Source: Debaryomyces hansenii CBS767 (taxonomy: Eukaryota; Ascomycota; Pichiomycetes; Serinales; Debaryomycetaceae). Taken from it: 64,000 nucleotides of DNA. Made by a program: the position numbers and the translations under genes. The DNA lies in contig NC_006048.2 in the NCBI RefSeq assembly GCF_000006445.2, positions 124,001 to 188,000 on the forward strand, written 5' to 3'. This document shows positions 18,885 to 28,132 of this stretch, one piece after another. Under the pieces are notes generated by a model. That model made no database searches. It was not told where the DNA came from and worked only from the letters and a program-made list of their open reading frames with translations. Each line of letters begins with the position of its first letter. Position 1 is the first letter of the stretch.

Positions 18885-20138
18885 ATGAACTTTTTGAGTC
18901 TCTTTGGTACAAGTGCTAATAAAACTGCTAAGGTTCCTAATTTTGAACAGGGAGAAAATCACGATTCCGTCGATTTGCAAGTAAAATCGTTATTGTATGT
19001 TTTTAAGAGGTTAAGACTTAACAAGCTTTCTTCGTTTCTAGGAAAAGATGGTACAACCTATAGCTTCAAATATGTTGACGGTGACAAGCAACTAAATAGT
19101 GACTCTGGAGTTCATAACTATTTTCAAAAACTAGATGCAATGTATAATGTCAAAAAATTCAAGCAGGTAATGATTAATGATGAATACAGAGTCATGATTG
19201 ATTTTACTAAAAACAAATTCAGATCGTTTTGCATCCTCTCCGAATATCCTAGTAAGGGTACATTATCCTCTCAGGGAATAGGTAATGGTGAATTCCCTAA
19301 CTTTAAGGACTATAAAGATAGAGACGTAAAACATTTCAGATTCTCTATTATACCTTTACAAGATACTTCAATTGCATTCATTGCTAATACATTATCAACA
19401 TCAGATATATATGTTGAACATCATAACAAGATTGATTTTAATTGTCGTTATCAGTATGCCATGGATTCAATTAACAAAGTTCTTGATATGGAAAGAAGCA
19501 TGTCTGATATAGATTCCTCCATATCTATTACAGATGCGGAAAAGGCGAGCATAATTCAATATTATTTAAAGAGGGTGGCATTTTTTATCCAATTGAATCG
19601 CATATATGTAGAATATTTAAAACATCATGCAACGAAGGGTTCCCCAACTAAAGTGTCCGCTCCTATATCACCATCTAAATCAGTTTCAAGTTTACTGCAG
19701 TCATACGGGTCATCCAATTCTAAGCTTACGAATTCAATGTCAAATCTATCATTAGCACCATCCCCTCCCAAACTATCACCAAGGAAATCGATGGCTGACC
19801 TTAATAAGAGCAGATCACCTTCACCGACAAGAACATTGAAGAGTAAGCCATCAGTAGCGAGAATGAGAATGGATGAATTATTCAATAACCCTATAAGTAC
19901 TACTCCAACCAAAGCTCCCAAGTTGACTAATAAGGCTATTGATTCTTCTAAATCCGATACAAGTTCAACAACATTTAACGATGATATTGCTATAATTTCT
20001 TCGAAAAAACTACCCGAAGTCGCTACAGAGATAAAGTTGGATGTCTGGGAGAAGTGTAAATTAGCCGTAAAGGACAAATTAGAACAAGAGAGAAAGAAAT
20101 TGTCTAGCATATCTTCAAACAATTCGCTTCATGAATAA
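18885..20138 (+). CDS. Unrecognised protein with a C-terminal cluster of Cdk-type sites
   Basis: I do not recognise this 417-residue protein. The N-terminal 250 residues look folded (MNFLSLFGTSANKT, FRSFCILSEYPSKG, a helical stretch at about 230-248 with YYLKRVAFFIQLNRIYVEYL). The C-terminal part is Ser/Pro-rich and disordered and carries several full S/T-P-x-K/R consensus sites (GSPTK, SPSK, SPRK, TPTK), as in Cdk1 substrates. A short basic helix, LDVWEKCKLAVKDKLEQERK, lies near the end. No signal peptide or membrane span is seen. It is probably a real gene: long, uninterrupted, with normal codon use. Function is unknown. Confidence 0.75.
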   Translation: MNFLSLFGTSANKTAKVPNFEQGENHDSVDLQVKSLLYVFKRLRLNKLSSFLGKDGTTYSFKYVDGDKQLNSDSGVHNYFQKLDAMYNVKKFKQVMINDEYRVMIDFTKNKFRSFCILSEYPSKGTLSSQGIGNGEFPNFKDYKDRDVKHFRFSIIPLQDTSIAFIANTLSTSDIYVEHHNKIDFNCRYQYAMDSINKVLDMERSMSDIDSSISITDAEKASIIQYYLKRVAFFIQLNRIYVEYLKHHATKGSPTKVSAPISPSKSVSSLLQSYGSSNSKLTNSMSNLSLAPSPPKLSPRKSMADLNKSRSPSPTRTLKSKPSVARMRMDELFNNPISTTPTKAPKLTNKAIDSSKSDTSSTTFNDDIAIISSKKLPEVATEIKLDVWEKCKLAVKDKLEQERKKLSSISSNNSLHE

Positions 20139-20435
20139 TTGTTCTACATCCATAGTATGGATTGGATCCAAAGTAGGACGTTATCGCATAGGACACAGGA
20201 TTGCCCATATTAAGGAATCTTCCAGTTTAATATTTGCTATATATTTAGTTTTGCATCAGCATAGCATAAGTTAAATACTTGAAGAAATTAGGATCGTAGA
20301 ATAGAGAATATAGAAAAGTATAATAATAAGATTAGTAGTTGTTTTCCAGTAAAATGTTGCACCCATTCGCGAATACAGGACAACATAAAATTTACTTAAA
20401 ATTTATTTTATTTTAACTCTTTTTATCTACCTACG

Positions 20436-21056
20436 ATGATATCAAGAAATATATTGAGACAGTCATGCCATAGGACTCAGAGCCGGTATTTTGCTTCTTC
20501 TGCCTTGATGTCTAATTTATTTGGAGGGAAAAAAGTCATAAATCAGACGCAGTTAAATGCTCCAACTGGAAAAGGTGAATCAACGACTAATCCAGCAGAT
20601 ATGATTAAGAGAAACGATATATTGATGTTTTCACAAAAACCTATAAATTATATTGAAACAGTTAAGAGTAATGGATTTCATCTTGCAAACAATTTATTAA
20701 TAACATCTCCCGATAAAGAAGGAAATATAATTGGTACATTATTGCTAGAAAGTGAAACATTCGAAATCAACATGTCTAAACCAAACAAGGGATTCGATCT
20801 TATAAATGGATTTATAATAGACTTCCATGAAGATGTGTTACAAATATTTAATAAAATACATCCAAAGCCAGAAATTTGTGTTATCGGATTAGGCTGTAAA
20901 TCAAGAATGTTGAGCGATTCAACGAAGAAGTATTTTTCTAACTTGGGAATTCAAGTGGATCATTCTGATTCGAATAATGCTGCGCAAATGTTTGATTTAT
21001 TGGCTACAGAAAGACCAAACGTTATAGCAGCATTGCTATTACCTCCAAACATTTAA
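20436..21056 (+). CDS. NDUFAF3/Mth938-domain mitochondrial protein, probable complex I assembly factor
   Basis: A 206-residue protein with an Arg-rich, acid-free N-terminus (ISRNILRQSCHRTQSRYF) that looks like a mitochondrial presequence. The Mth938/DUF498 domain at about 60-205 has INGFIIDFHEDVLQIF, ICVIGLGCKSRML and FDLLATERPNVIAALLLPPN. In animals NDUFAF3 acts with NDUFAF4 in assembling the Q module of complex I. S. cerevisiae lacks complex I, while CTG-clade yeasts retain it, which fits this genome. Function in assembly is inferred from the family. Confidence 0.82.
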   Translation: MISRNILRQSCHRTQSRYFASSALMSNLFGGKKVINQTQLNAPTGKGESTTNPADMIKRNDILMFSQKPINYIETVKSNGFHLANNLLITSPDKEGNIIGTLLLESETFEINMSKPNKGFDLINGFIIDFHEDVLQIFNKIHPKPEICVIGLGCKSRMLSDSTKKYFSNLGIQVDHSDSNNAAQMFDLLATERPNVIAALLLPPNI

Positions 21057-21269
21057 TTGTAAATACGAACCAACATAGTATATTAGGATGTCTATGCATA
21101 AATATATAGTTGAAATAATTAGTTATAGATAATGGACGAAAACAACAAGTTCATTACGAAAGAAGTGAATTATAATAAACAAATAATGTTTTGCAAAAAG
21201 TAAATAGTCAATAAAAATTTATCACAAGAAAATTGTTTGTATGACCGGTCTAATGAGTGTACGTTTTTA

Positions 21270-23450
21270 TCATACATTGTCCTCCTCCTCATCCTCCTCC
21301 CTCTTAAGTAATATATCCTCGTCCTCATCACTTGTCGACACCGGAATTAATTGAGAATATTGCGATGATTCCTTCTGATTTGCTACCATAGGTCCCATCA
21401 TACTCTGAGAAGGGGTTCCACTCTTTGGGTAAGGTTGATATGAAAAGTTGGAAATGTTAGAATTGGATGCAAATTGGTTGTCTGATGTAGGAGATATTTC
21501 ATTATTAGGATTGTAAACATTTGAACCATAATTAACAACATTTTGATGTTGAGGGGTACTCATCATCATCATCATCATCATCATTGGATGCTGCTGCTGT
21601 TGCTGTGCATGCAGTAAATTGTGCTGTGCTACTGTTGGTGGAGGTCTTGAATTATTAGGATTTGGTGGTGGCATATTCGACAAGGAATGCTGATGCATAG
21701 AATAATATTGGTTGGCGTTTAAATTCTGTTGTGATTGCGGAGAAGGTTTATCAAACATCTTATCCAAAAAATATTTACCATTCGGGGTTGAAGACAATCC
21801 GCCTAGTTCAAAAGACGAATGGTCAGTGGATGACATATTCAAGTTACTAGTATTCATTGAGTTACTATTACCTGATATAAGGCTTACCTCTTTTGAGCTT
21901 GTATTCATAGATACGTTGTGGTCATGAGACGAACCCGTTCTATGTGTAGTTTGATAAGATTGCTGATTGGAGTCTGGTGCTGTTGCTGATCTGGTTAAGC
22001 TCCGTGGTTTGGTATTATCATTGATATGAAACAGTTGGTCTTTGGATCTATTGGCTGATTGTGATCTTTTTAATTTAGGTTTAGGTGCATTGTTCAATTT
22101 TTTCAGTTTGTTCTTTTTGTTCATCAAGGTATGAACATCAGTAAAAACTATTTGAAATTTATTCATACCAGCTTGCATTTGGGTCTTGCTATTACTTTTT
22201 GTCTTGGTGTTCATAGAACTGGACGCACCCGTCGAATCACTAGATAAATTCTTAAAAACCGCTGGTTTGGTTTTAAGTGGCTTTGACTTCTTCTCGGAGA
22301 ATACCCCCATAGTAGGTTTTAATACATCAACATTATCAGAATTGTTTGCTATCTCTTTCTTAGGAGTAGGGCTTGGGGGTAAATTTTGAGTTGTTGTTGA
22401 ATATTTGACAGTGACATTTTTGCTACTATCAATATCATTTGTTGTCAAAGGCTTTGATGGAGGCGAATTAACCGCACTTGACATTATAACCGTAGAAGGT
22501 GAAGAGTCGGGAATTTGCTTAGAGGGTGTCTCGAAAGACTCTTTGGTTTTTTTTGAATCCTTTGGCATTGGTGTTGATTTACCTTGATTTTTGTTAATAT
22601 TAGAAATGTCTTTTAAAACTGTTTTTGATGGAGTTAGTAAGTTCTGACCATATAACTTGCTTTTATTTATAGATATACCATCACTCTTTTTCTCATTTTC
22701 CTCATCACCTTGGTCATCTTCATCTTCATCTTTACTCTGTACTTTATCATCGATGATATTATTTTTTTCATATCTTGCTTCATGCTTGTTTAAGATAGAT
22801 ACTTTATGAGGTTGTCTTGGGGGAGTATCTATCTGAGTAATGGATCGTTTCAGTGCACTCTTTGGATCCTGGAAAACAGACTGTTTTAAAAATTTTCTTT
22901 CGCTTCCAATCTTGAATTTTGATGGAGTGATAGTATCAATATTCTTTATAGGAGTCTGTTTGATTGGAGAGTCCATAAAGAAGTCAGTTAGATGTAATGT
23001 TTTGTCATGGAACGGGGTGATATTACTTATTCCATTCATATGGGAATTAGAATTTGGAATATTCAAATTATGAGTTAAGAATGGGGTTAAATTTAGTCCT
23101 TGGGCATAGTCAATTTCATTGTTTACATGACCAGACAACACCCCATTGAAAAATTTACCACTTGGAGTGGAGTTATATGATATTAATTGATCATTAAAGA
23201 TTGTCTTCGAAATCAATGGAGTCCATCCTGTTAAATTTGAGGGCAACTGATTATGATTTTTCTGAGCAGACGGGGGACCAGCCGATAGTTGTTGCTGGGA
23301 TTGTTGAGGTTGCTGATGCTGCAGAGTGTTTCCATTTCCAGTATGAGAATTAGAAGTGTTCCGATCCTCTTGCATATCAGGAAACGAATTATAAATGGCC
23401 GGGTCAATCATATGACGTGAGGGGGACGATTGCAAGAAGTCGTTGGACAT
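21270..23450 (-). CDS. NDD1: Ndd1-like activator of G2/M (CLB2 cluster) genes
   Basis: A 726-residue, mostly disordered protein; the start is the ATG at 23450 (MSNDFLQSS). Landmarks shared with S. cerevisiae Ndd1 are LTDFFMDSPIKQTPIKN near the N-terminus, a TPSGKFF motif, a NKFQIVFTDVH motif and the basic PKLKRSQSANRSKDQ near it. There are many S/T-P sites and Gln/Asn runs. In yeast Ndd1 binds phosphorylated Fkh2 at Mcm1-Fkh2 promoters and is activated by Clb-Cdk1. The C-terminal region contains a run of eight Met encoded by a CAT (antisense ATG) repeat, and the extreme C-terminus is acidic. The call rests on short motifs, so orthology is likely rather than certain. Confidence 0.72.
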   Translation of the reverse strand: MSNDFLQSSPSRHMIDPAIYNSFPDMQEDRNTSNSHTGNGNTLQHQQPQQSQQQLSAGPPSAQKNHNQLPSNLTGWTPLISKTIFNDQLISYNSTPSGKFFNGVLSGHVNNEIDYAQGLNLTPFLTHNLNIPNSNSHMNGISNITPFHDKTLHLTDFFMDSPIKQTPIKNIDTITPSKFKIGSERKFLKQSVFQDPKSALKRSITQIDTPPRQPHKVSILNKHEARYEKNNIIDDKVQSKDEDEDDQGDEENEKKSDGISINKSKLYGQNLLTPSKTVLKDISNINKNQGKSTPMPKDSKKTKESFETPSKQIPDSSPSTVIMSSAVNSPPSKPLTTNDIDSSKNVTVKYSTTTQNLPPSPTPKKEIANNSDNVDVLKPTMGVFSEKKSKPLKTKPAVFKNLSSDSTGASSSMNTKTKSNSKTQMQAGMNKFQIVFTDVHTLMNKKNKLKKLNNAPKPKLKRSQSANRSKDQLFHINDNTKPRSLTRSATAPDSNQQSYQTTHRTGSSHDHNVSMNTSSKEVSLISGNSNSMNTSNLNMSSTDHSSFELGGLSSTPNGKYFLDKMFDKPSPQSQQNLNANQYYSMHQHSLSNMPPPNPNNSRPPPTVAQHNLLHAQQQQQHPMMMMMMMMSTPQHQNVVNYGSNVYNPNNEISPTSDNQFASNSNISNFSYQPYPKSGTPSQSMMGPMVANQKESSQYSQLIPVSTSDEDEDILLKREEDEEEDNV
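21561..21584. repeat. (CAT)8 microsatellite encoding poly-Met in NDD1
   Basis: Eight perfect CAT triplets, read on the minus strand as ATG x8, giving eight consecutive methionines in a disordered part of the NDD1-like protein. Confidence 0.95.
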
Positions 23451-24452
23451 CTCGATGTGCAAATATTGTGTAAATTCTAATAGGAACCACCTGTATTAAT
23501 GTCCAGCGCAGCCTTAAGAATCAAAATCACAGATAGCCACCTAGCAAAGATAAATAAAGCGAATGTATTAGCAATAATAATAAATTATTATACTATGGAA
23601 GAGGTGTAGTTTGTAATTTCCAATTAATCAACCACCGTATCTAGTTATATTATGATGTAGCAAATTTTATAAGCTAGTCTCGTAAAGCAATATTCCGTTG
23701 AATTGTTATTTTAATACTTATAACAATAATAAGCACCCAATCTAGTATTACTCTATTGATTCTATCTCTGGTAAACTAATTAAAATATCTTCACAACTTT
23801 AGCTATTGAGTCTCCTGAAACCTGAATTTAATATCTAGAATGACTATTAAATCGTTATGTGGTATGTCCTTCAAATTATATAAAGATGTTTGATTATAGT
23901 TCAACTATTCGATGCTGATGTAGGGGAAGAAATCGTTGTTTACATTGAAGGCCTTTGACGAAAACAAGGGAAGGTCGTGTTATGGAGAATTTCAATTGTT
24001 GCTAGTCGTGTTTTTGTGTAATTGTTGCCTGAGGCTTCGATTGCAGCTCATGGAATACGCCATTAGCATATGAGACGATGCCCAGGGCGATGATGAAACA
24101 CACATGAAGAAGAGCCACCCGGCATGCCGACTCAGACGGTATTTACATGTTGATGACATGATATTTCGTCAAAGATATCGATAAAAACATTTAATAAAAC
24201 AATAAGCAAGTATATAACATTTAAATAGTAAAATAAAATTAAAGAACATAAAAGAATATGGGAATTATCATTTATGTAAGAATAGCATTTTAATTAGTAC
24301 AGATCCCAAATGTCCTTACTGCAGAGATGAACAAAAACTTATAATCTATTGCAAGCCGGGGCAAAAAGAAGAAAGAAGCAACAAAAATACGAGATAATTA
24401 AGGATGACGGATTAAAAACAGACAGCCAGGTCAAATATTAAAAACTGTTTGT
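23451..24452. other. 1-kb NDD1 upstream region
   Basis: Between the NDD1 start and the 3' end of the eisosome gene. I see no open frame with homology, no tRNA and no clear snoRNA. A moderately GC-rich patch lies around 24040-24150. The length is unusual for this compact region and suggests a complex promoter for NDD1. Confidence 0.4.
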
Positions 24453-25385
24453 TCAAGCAGTAACTCTGTTTTCGTCTTCCCATTCCTTTTCAGTGACTTG
24501 CATGTTTCTAGCATCTTCAGCTAATTCGTCAACGTCGTATTCGTCGTCGTGTTCGTGAGTAGCTAACGATAAGGTTGGTCTGACAACGGCAGAGTCAAAA
24601 GTCCAAGAGGCTAAAGCGTTTTCAGCATCAATAATGATTTGCTTAGAAGCTTCGTAACCATCGTAAGCTGGTCTGGTTTCACCTGGTGTAACTGGGGATT
24701 CGTCCAATAATTCCAATAAGGCCTTACCGTAACCAGCAATAAGAGCAATCTTTTCGGCGTGTTCTCTGGTGGAGTCAAATTGGTAGTTGAAAGCAGTCTT
24801 CAACTTTTCTCTGGTAATGTTGGATAATTGGGCTTCAGCAACTAAAGATTCGGCTTCAGCTCTGACCAATTCTTGTTCCAAAACATTAATCTTTGGCGAT
24901 TGTGGGTCCTTGTACTTCAAGTAAGCAATTTGGTCGGTGATCTTTTGCTTTCTGTCTCTGGATGGTTGGACAGAACCTTCAATGTCACGAATTGACTTGA
25001 TGGTGATTCTGTATTGATCATATCTGTCAATGAATTGGTCTTCTAATTCACCAACTTCATATATTAAGACACCTAACTTGTCAGTGATATCACTGACATC
25101 TTCGTCATTAGCTTCACCCCAGATTGATAATTGCTTAGCAACATCCTTTCTTTCTCTTGAAGTAATTTCAATAGATCTCATTAAGTTCTTTTCCATCTTG
25201 ACTAAAACAGCCAATTTTCTGCTCAATTCTGGACCCATAGAACCAGCAGCTTGTTTACGGAAAGTGTGAGAAAGCGAACCTTTACCAAAAAACTTTTGCT
25301 TGGTCGACGAAGTTGGTGGAGGTGGCGATTGTAACTGAGCAGCAGTTGGAGCTCTCGAGGATCTTAAAGAATAAGTTCTATGCAT
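24453..25385 (-). CDS. LSP1/PIL1: Eisosome core BAR-domain protein (Pil1/Lsp1 family)
   Basis: A 310-residue protein starting MHRTYSLRSSRAPTAAQLQS, the standard Pil1/Lsp1 N-terminus that inserts into the membrane. The Pil1 BAR domain spans about 45-270, with DVSDITDKLGVLIYEVGELE, QPSRDRKQKITDQIAYLKYK and LIAGYGKALLELLDESPVTP. It assembles into half-cylinders that shape the furrow-like MCC/eisosome domains of the plasma membrane. The acidic C-terminal tail is short (about 40 residues), unlike S. cerevisiae Pil1. S. cerevisiae has two paralogues; some residues favour Pil1, but the short tail does not, so I do not choose. Strong codon bias indicates high expression. Confidence 0.93.
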   Translation of the reverse strand: MHRTYSLRSSRAPTAAQLQSPPPPTSSTKQKFFGKGSLSHTFRKQAAGSMGPELSRKLAVLVKMEKNLMRSIEITSRERKDVAKQLSIWGEANDEDVSDITDKLGVLIYEVGELEDQFIDRYDQYRITIKSIRDIEGSVQPSRDRKQKITDQIAYLKYKDPQSPKINVLEQELVRAEAESLVAEAQLSNITREKLKTAFNYQFDSTREHAEKIALIAGYGKALLELLDESPVTPGETRPAYDGYEASKQIIIDAENALASWTFDSAVVRPTLSLATHEHDDEYDVDELAEDARNMQVTEKEWEDENRVTA

Positions 25386-26200
25386 TGTGTACTAGTATTC
25401 TTGCAAATTGTTCCTTATGGTTTCTAATTATTTGAAACTATAATACAGAAAAAAATTCTAATATATGAATTTCACAGGGGGAGACTGGGTGTTTTAATTC
25501 ATTTAAGGATGATCAACCATCACGACCAAATAGGGTGGTCTTACACAAAAGCAACCTTATGTCATGCGGCTATTCACGAATTACTCTGTACGGAAAGATT
25601 GTTTACTCTTTACTTAATCGATACAGTTATTAGCCATAATAGGAAAGAATACATATGTGAATGAATATATTCTTCCGGGGGCGACTCATTGATTTCCGGA
25701 TAATAAGCGCAGCCACAAGGTGCACGGATGTGTTCAATAATAAGGTGTATTGTTGTAGTACCGATAAACTTGATGTCGAGTTCTACCACTGTGACTTTAG
25801 CGGTAGAGATCACGAGCCACTACACGCGATATACTTCGGCTAGTAGTTCTGAAGTTGACGCAACACGGTGGGATCGCGACTCTACCATATCTTACCCTTA
25901 TATTTTAGCATATTGTAATATATTATTCAGATAAAGATGGGATTATCAAAATTATAAAGTTTTCGTGCAGTTTCACAAACGGCCATCAATTATGATACCA
26001 ATTGTTACAGCCGTCTTACGTATTCTACATGGATTTCAACGTAAATGATATTATTATTACATGTTTGCATCATTATGGGTTGCTTTGATTTTTATGCGTC
26101 TTTCAATACGATATCGGCACTATACATTGAGTTGGAGATTTTGGCGTGGAGATATTCACTAATGCGATTCACTGTTCCTATACCATAAAGTAGCTGTATT
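25386..26200. other. Eisosome gene promoter and unassigned spacer
   Basis: Divergent upstream region between the eisosome gene and the isochorismatase-like gene. Short overlapping open frames at about 25610-25930 on both strands have no recognisable homology. No RNA gene is seen. Confidence 0.4.
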
Positions 26201-26481
26201 ATGTGATAATTATCTTTCGGTTAATGCTTGATTTGATCCATACTTTCCATGCTTAGTAATTTAGGTTTCTGTAAACTCTTAAGCAGTATGAAATATTGCA
26301 GCAATTTTACATTACTAAGCTCTCGGTCTTAAGAATTGAATATATCTATGTGATAATTGATTTGATCCATACTTTCTATGCTTAGTAATTTAGGTTTATG
26401 TAAACTCCTAAGCAATATGAATATTGCAGCAGTTTTACTGCGTGGGGAATGCATTACTAAGCTCTCGGTCTTAAGCATTGA

Positions 26482-26485
<4 letters not shown>
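26201..26485. repeat. Tandem duplication of a ~140-bp promoter block
   Basis: Copy 1 spans 26201-26343 and copy 2 spans 26348-26485. Shared blocks include TTTGATCCATACTTTC, GCTTAGTAATTTAGGTTT, TGTAAACTC, ATTGCAGCA and GCTCTCGGTCTTAAG. Copy 1 has an extra 19-bp insert near its left end and copy 2 an extra ~17 bp before its last block. Each copy contains a perfect 10-bp inverted pair, GCTTAGTAAT and ATTACTAAGC (26251-26260 / 26311-26320; 26380-26389 / 26453-26462). It lies directly upstream of the isochorismatase-like gene. Confidence 0.9.

Positions 26486-26486
<1 letters not shown>

Positions 26487-26512
<26 letters not shown>
26487..26512. repeat. (AT)13 microsatellite
   Basis: Thirteen AT dinucleotides between the duplicated promoter block and the start codon at 26565; probably part of the core promoter or TATA region. 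Confidence 0.95.
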
Positions 26513-26564
26513 GGCCTCCAATTCGAGTAAAAATGAAATCAAAATTTCCCTATAACAAATTAGA

Positions 26565-27131
26565 ATGACTAAACAAGCTTTCATTATAATTGATTTGCAA
26601 AATGATTACTATAAAGACGGAAAATTTCCGCTAGTGGGGATAGAAGAAGCTACTGAAAATGCAGCAACCCTTTTAAAAGAAGTGCGGAAATTGAAAGATG
26701 AATATCTCATCATTCATGTCCGTCATGAATTCCCAGTGGATCCTAAGGATGCACCCTTTTTTGGGAAAGGTACTGAAGGATCCCAGATAAATGAAGCTGT
26801 AAAAAATGAGCCTAATGAACTAGTTATCACCAAAGACGAACCGAATGCTTTTGTTCGTACTAATTTACAACAGGTTTTGGAAGATAATAAAATCTCTGAA
26901 TTGATAATTGTGGGAGCTATGTCGCATTTATGTGTCCAAGGAACCTCTAGGGCTGCGTCTGAGAAAGGTTATAAAGTGACTGTCATTCAGGATGCTATCG
27001 CTACAAGAGATTTAGAATTTGGCGGTGTTAATGTCCCTGCTAAACAAGTCGCTGCTACAGTCCTTGTGACATTAGCCTTTGGTTATGCTAAAGTAATTAC
27101 AACAAAGGAACAATTGCAGTTGTTGAATTGA
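26565..27131 (+). CDS. Isochorismatase-like cysteine hydrolase
   Basis: A 188-residue single-domain protein of the isochorismatase superfamily. The catalytic triad is visible: Asp10 in FIIIDLQNDY, Lys90 in VITKDEPNAF and Cys123 in VGAMSHLCVQGTSRAA, with the cis-peptide segment before the cysteine. The family includes nicotinamidases, ureidoacrylate hydrolases and many bacterial enzymes of unknown substrate. It lacks the metal-binding DxHxxxH loop of nicotinamidases such as Pnc1 (the equivalent is HVRHEFPVD), so Pnc1 is unlikely. The sequence resembles bacterial stand-alone cysteine hydrolases, and acquisition from bacteria is possible but unproven. Substrate unknown; probably cytosolic. Confidence 0.85.
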   Translation: MTKQAFIIIDLQNDYYKDGKFPLVGIEEATENAATLLKEVRKLKDEYLIIHVRHEFPVDPKDAPFFGKGTEGSQINEAVKNEPNELVITKDEPNAFVRTNLQQVLEDNKISELIIVGAMSHLCVQGTSRAASEKGYKVTVIQDAIATRDLEFGGVNVPAKQVAATVLVTLAFGYAKVITTKEQLQLLN

Positions 27132-28132
27132 CTCTTGGCAAGATAATTTTTCATATCTATGTCAAAAGAGGCTAATCTTATGATATACTTGTTATGGTAA
27201 AGCTAATTTATCTACATAGATTATTTGAGAATATCTCAACATACTCTTGAGACATACTTGAAACAATATGTAAGAGTAATTATTTTCAATTTCATTTAAT
27301 GCAATAATGTACTAATTTTCTGTGTAGAATGTTTACCATCTTAAGATATAAGTAGATGTACTATCACTCCCTCAGAAAGATGGGCCTGATCTCTTGATGG
27401 AGTATTTTGCTTCAACTTGAATCTGGAATAGATCTCATCATTTGTTGAGCATACAATAATAAAAACAACCCAGAAAGCTTGTTCTTTAATTTTGCAATTT
27501 CTGGCCAATTTTCAACGGAGCGAAAGTTACAGGAAACCTTTTTTGCAGCTATTGATTGATTCTTAAGCAAAGCACGCACGATTCTTCAGTCTGAGAAGAC
27601 AAGAGTGCTAAATTAATATTATATGTCGTTGCGTTAAGTTAAGTAACGTTAGTGAATGATTAATAATAACCCCACAATAACTAAAAGTGTAAAATTTTCA
27701 AAAATTTAGAAGAATTAAAATTATTATAGAAATATTCTTAAACATAACAATGCAAAAGAAAAACCTTCACGTTCTGAAAACTGATAATACAGAAGAATAT
27801 AACAGGAATCAGGTATACCTCACATTTGAAATACATTTCTTTGACAGCTAACGAAGGCATACTTACCGAAAATGATAGTACCTGTTCACGTGGTCAAAAT
27901 CATGTCTCAATTTTGCGCCCAAGCGGTTCGAAAAACCCATCATGCGCAAGCGCACGCGATACTCGCGAAATGCGACGATCGGCCAAAAGCAATTTCTCAA
28001 TATGAAATGGAAAAAATTTGTCCCGGTGAACAAGATGCGAAAAGATAAAGTTTTTAGATCAAGTCCCGGGCTAAGCTTACAGAAGTTTGTTTAGGTACTC
28101 ACATCCAAATAACCGCTTGCAAAGCATATTAC
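27132..28132. other. 1-kb spacer, isochorismatase gene to Mpv17-like gene
   Basis: No supported gene. A GC-rich patch at about 27905-27990 contains CGCGAAA (27964-27970) and lies about 150 bp before the Mpv17-like start codon. A 32-codon frame from 27751 has no homology. The rest is AT-rich. Confidence 0.4.

Noticed and set aside
23451..23462. Four extra N-terminal codons on the NDD1-like protein
   Set aside because: The extension starts at TTG; the first ATG is at 23450.
24080..24160. GATGATGA-like C box as a C/D snoRNA
   Set aside because: No CTGA box D at a suitable distance and no terminal stem.
27930..27975. GGTTCGAAAAACC as a tRNA T-arm or B box
   Set aside because: No A box, anticodon arm or acceptor stem can be built upstream.
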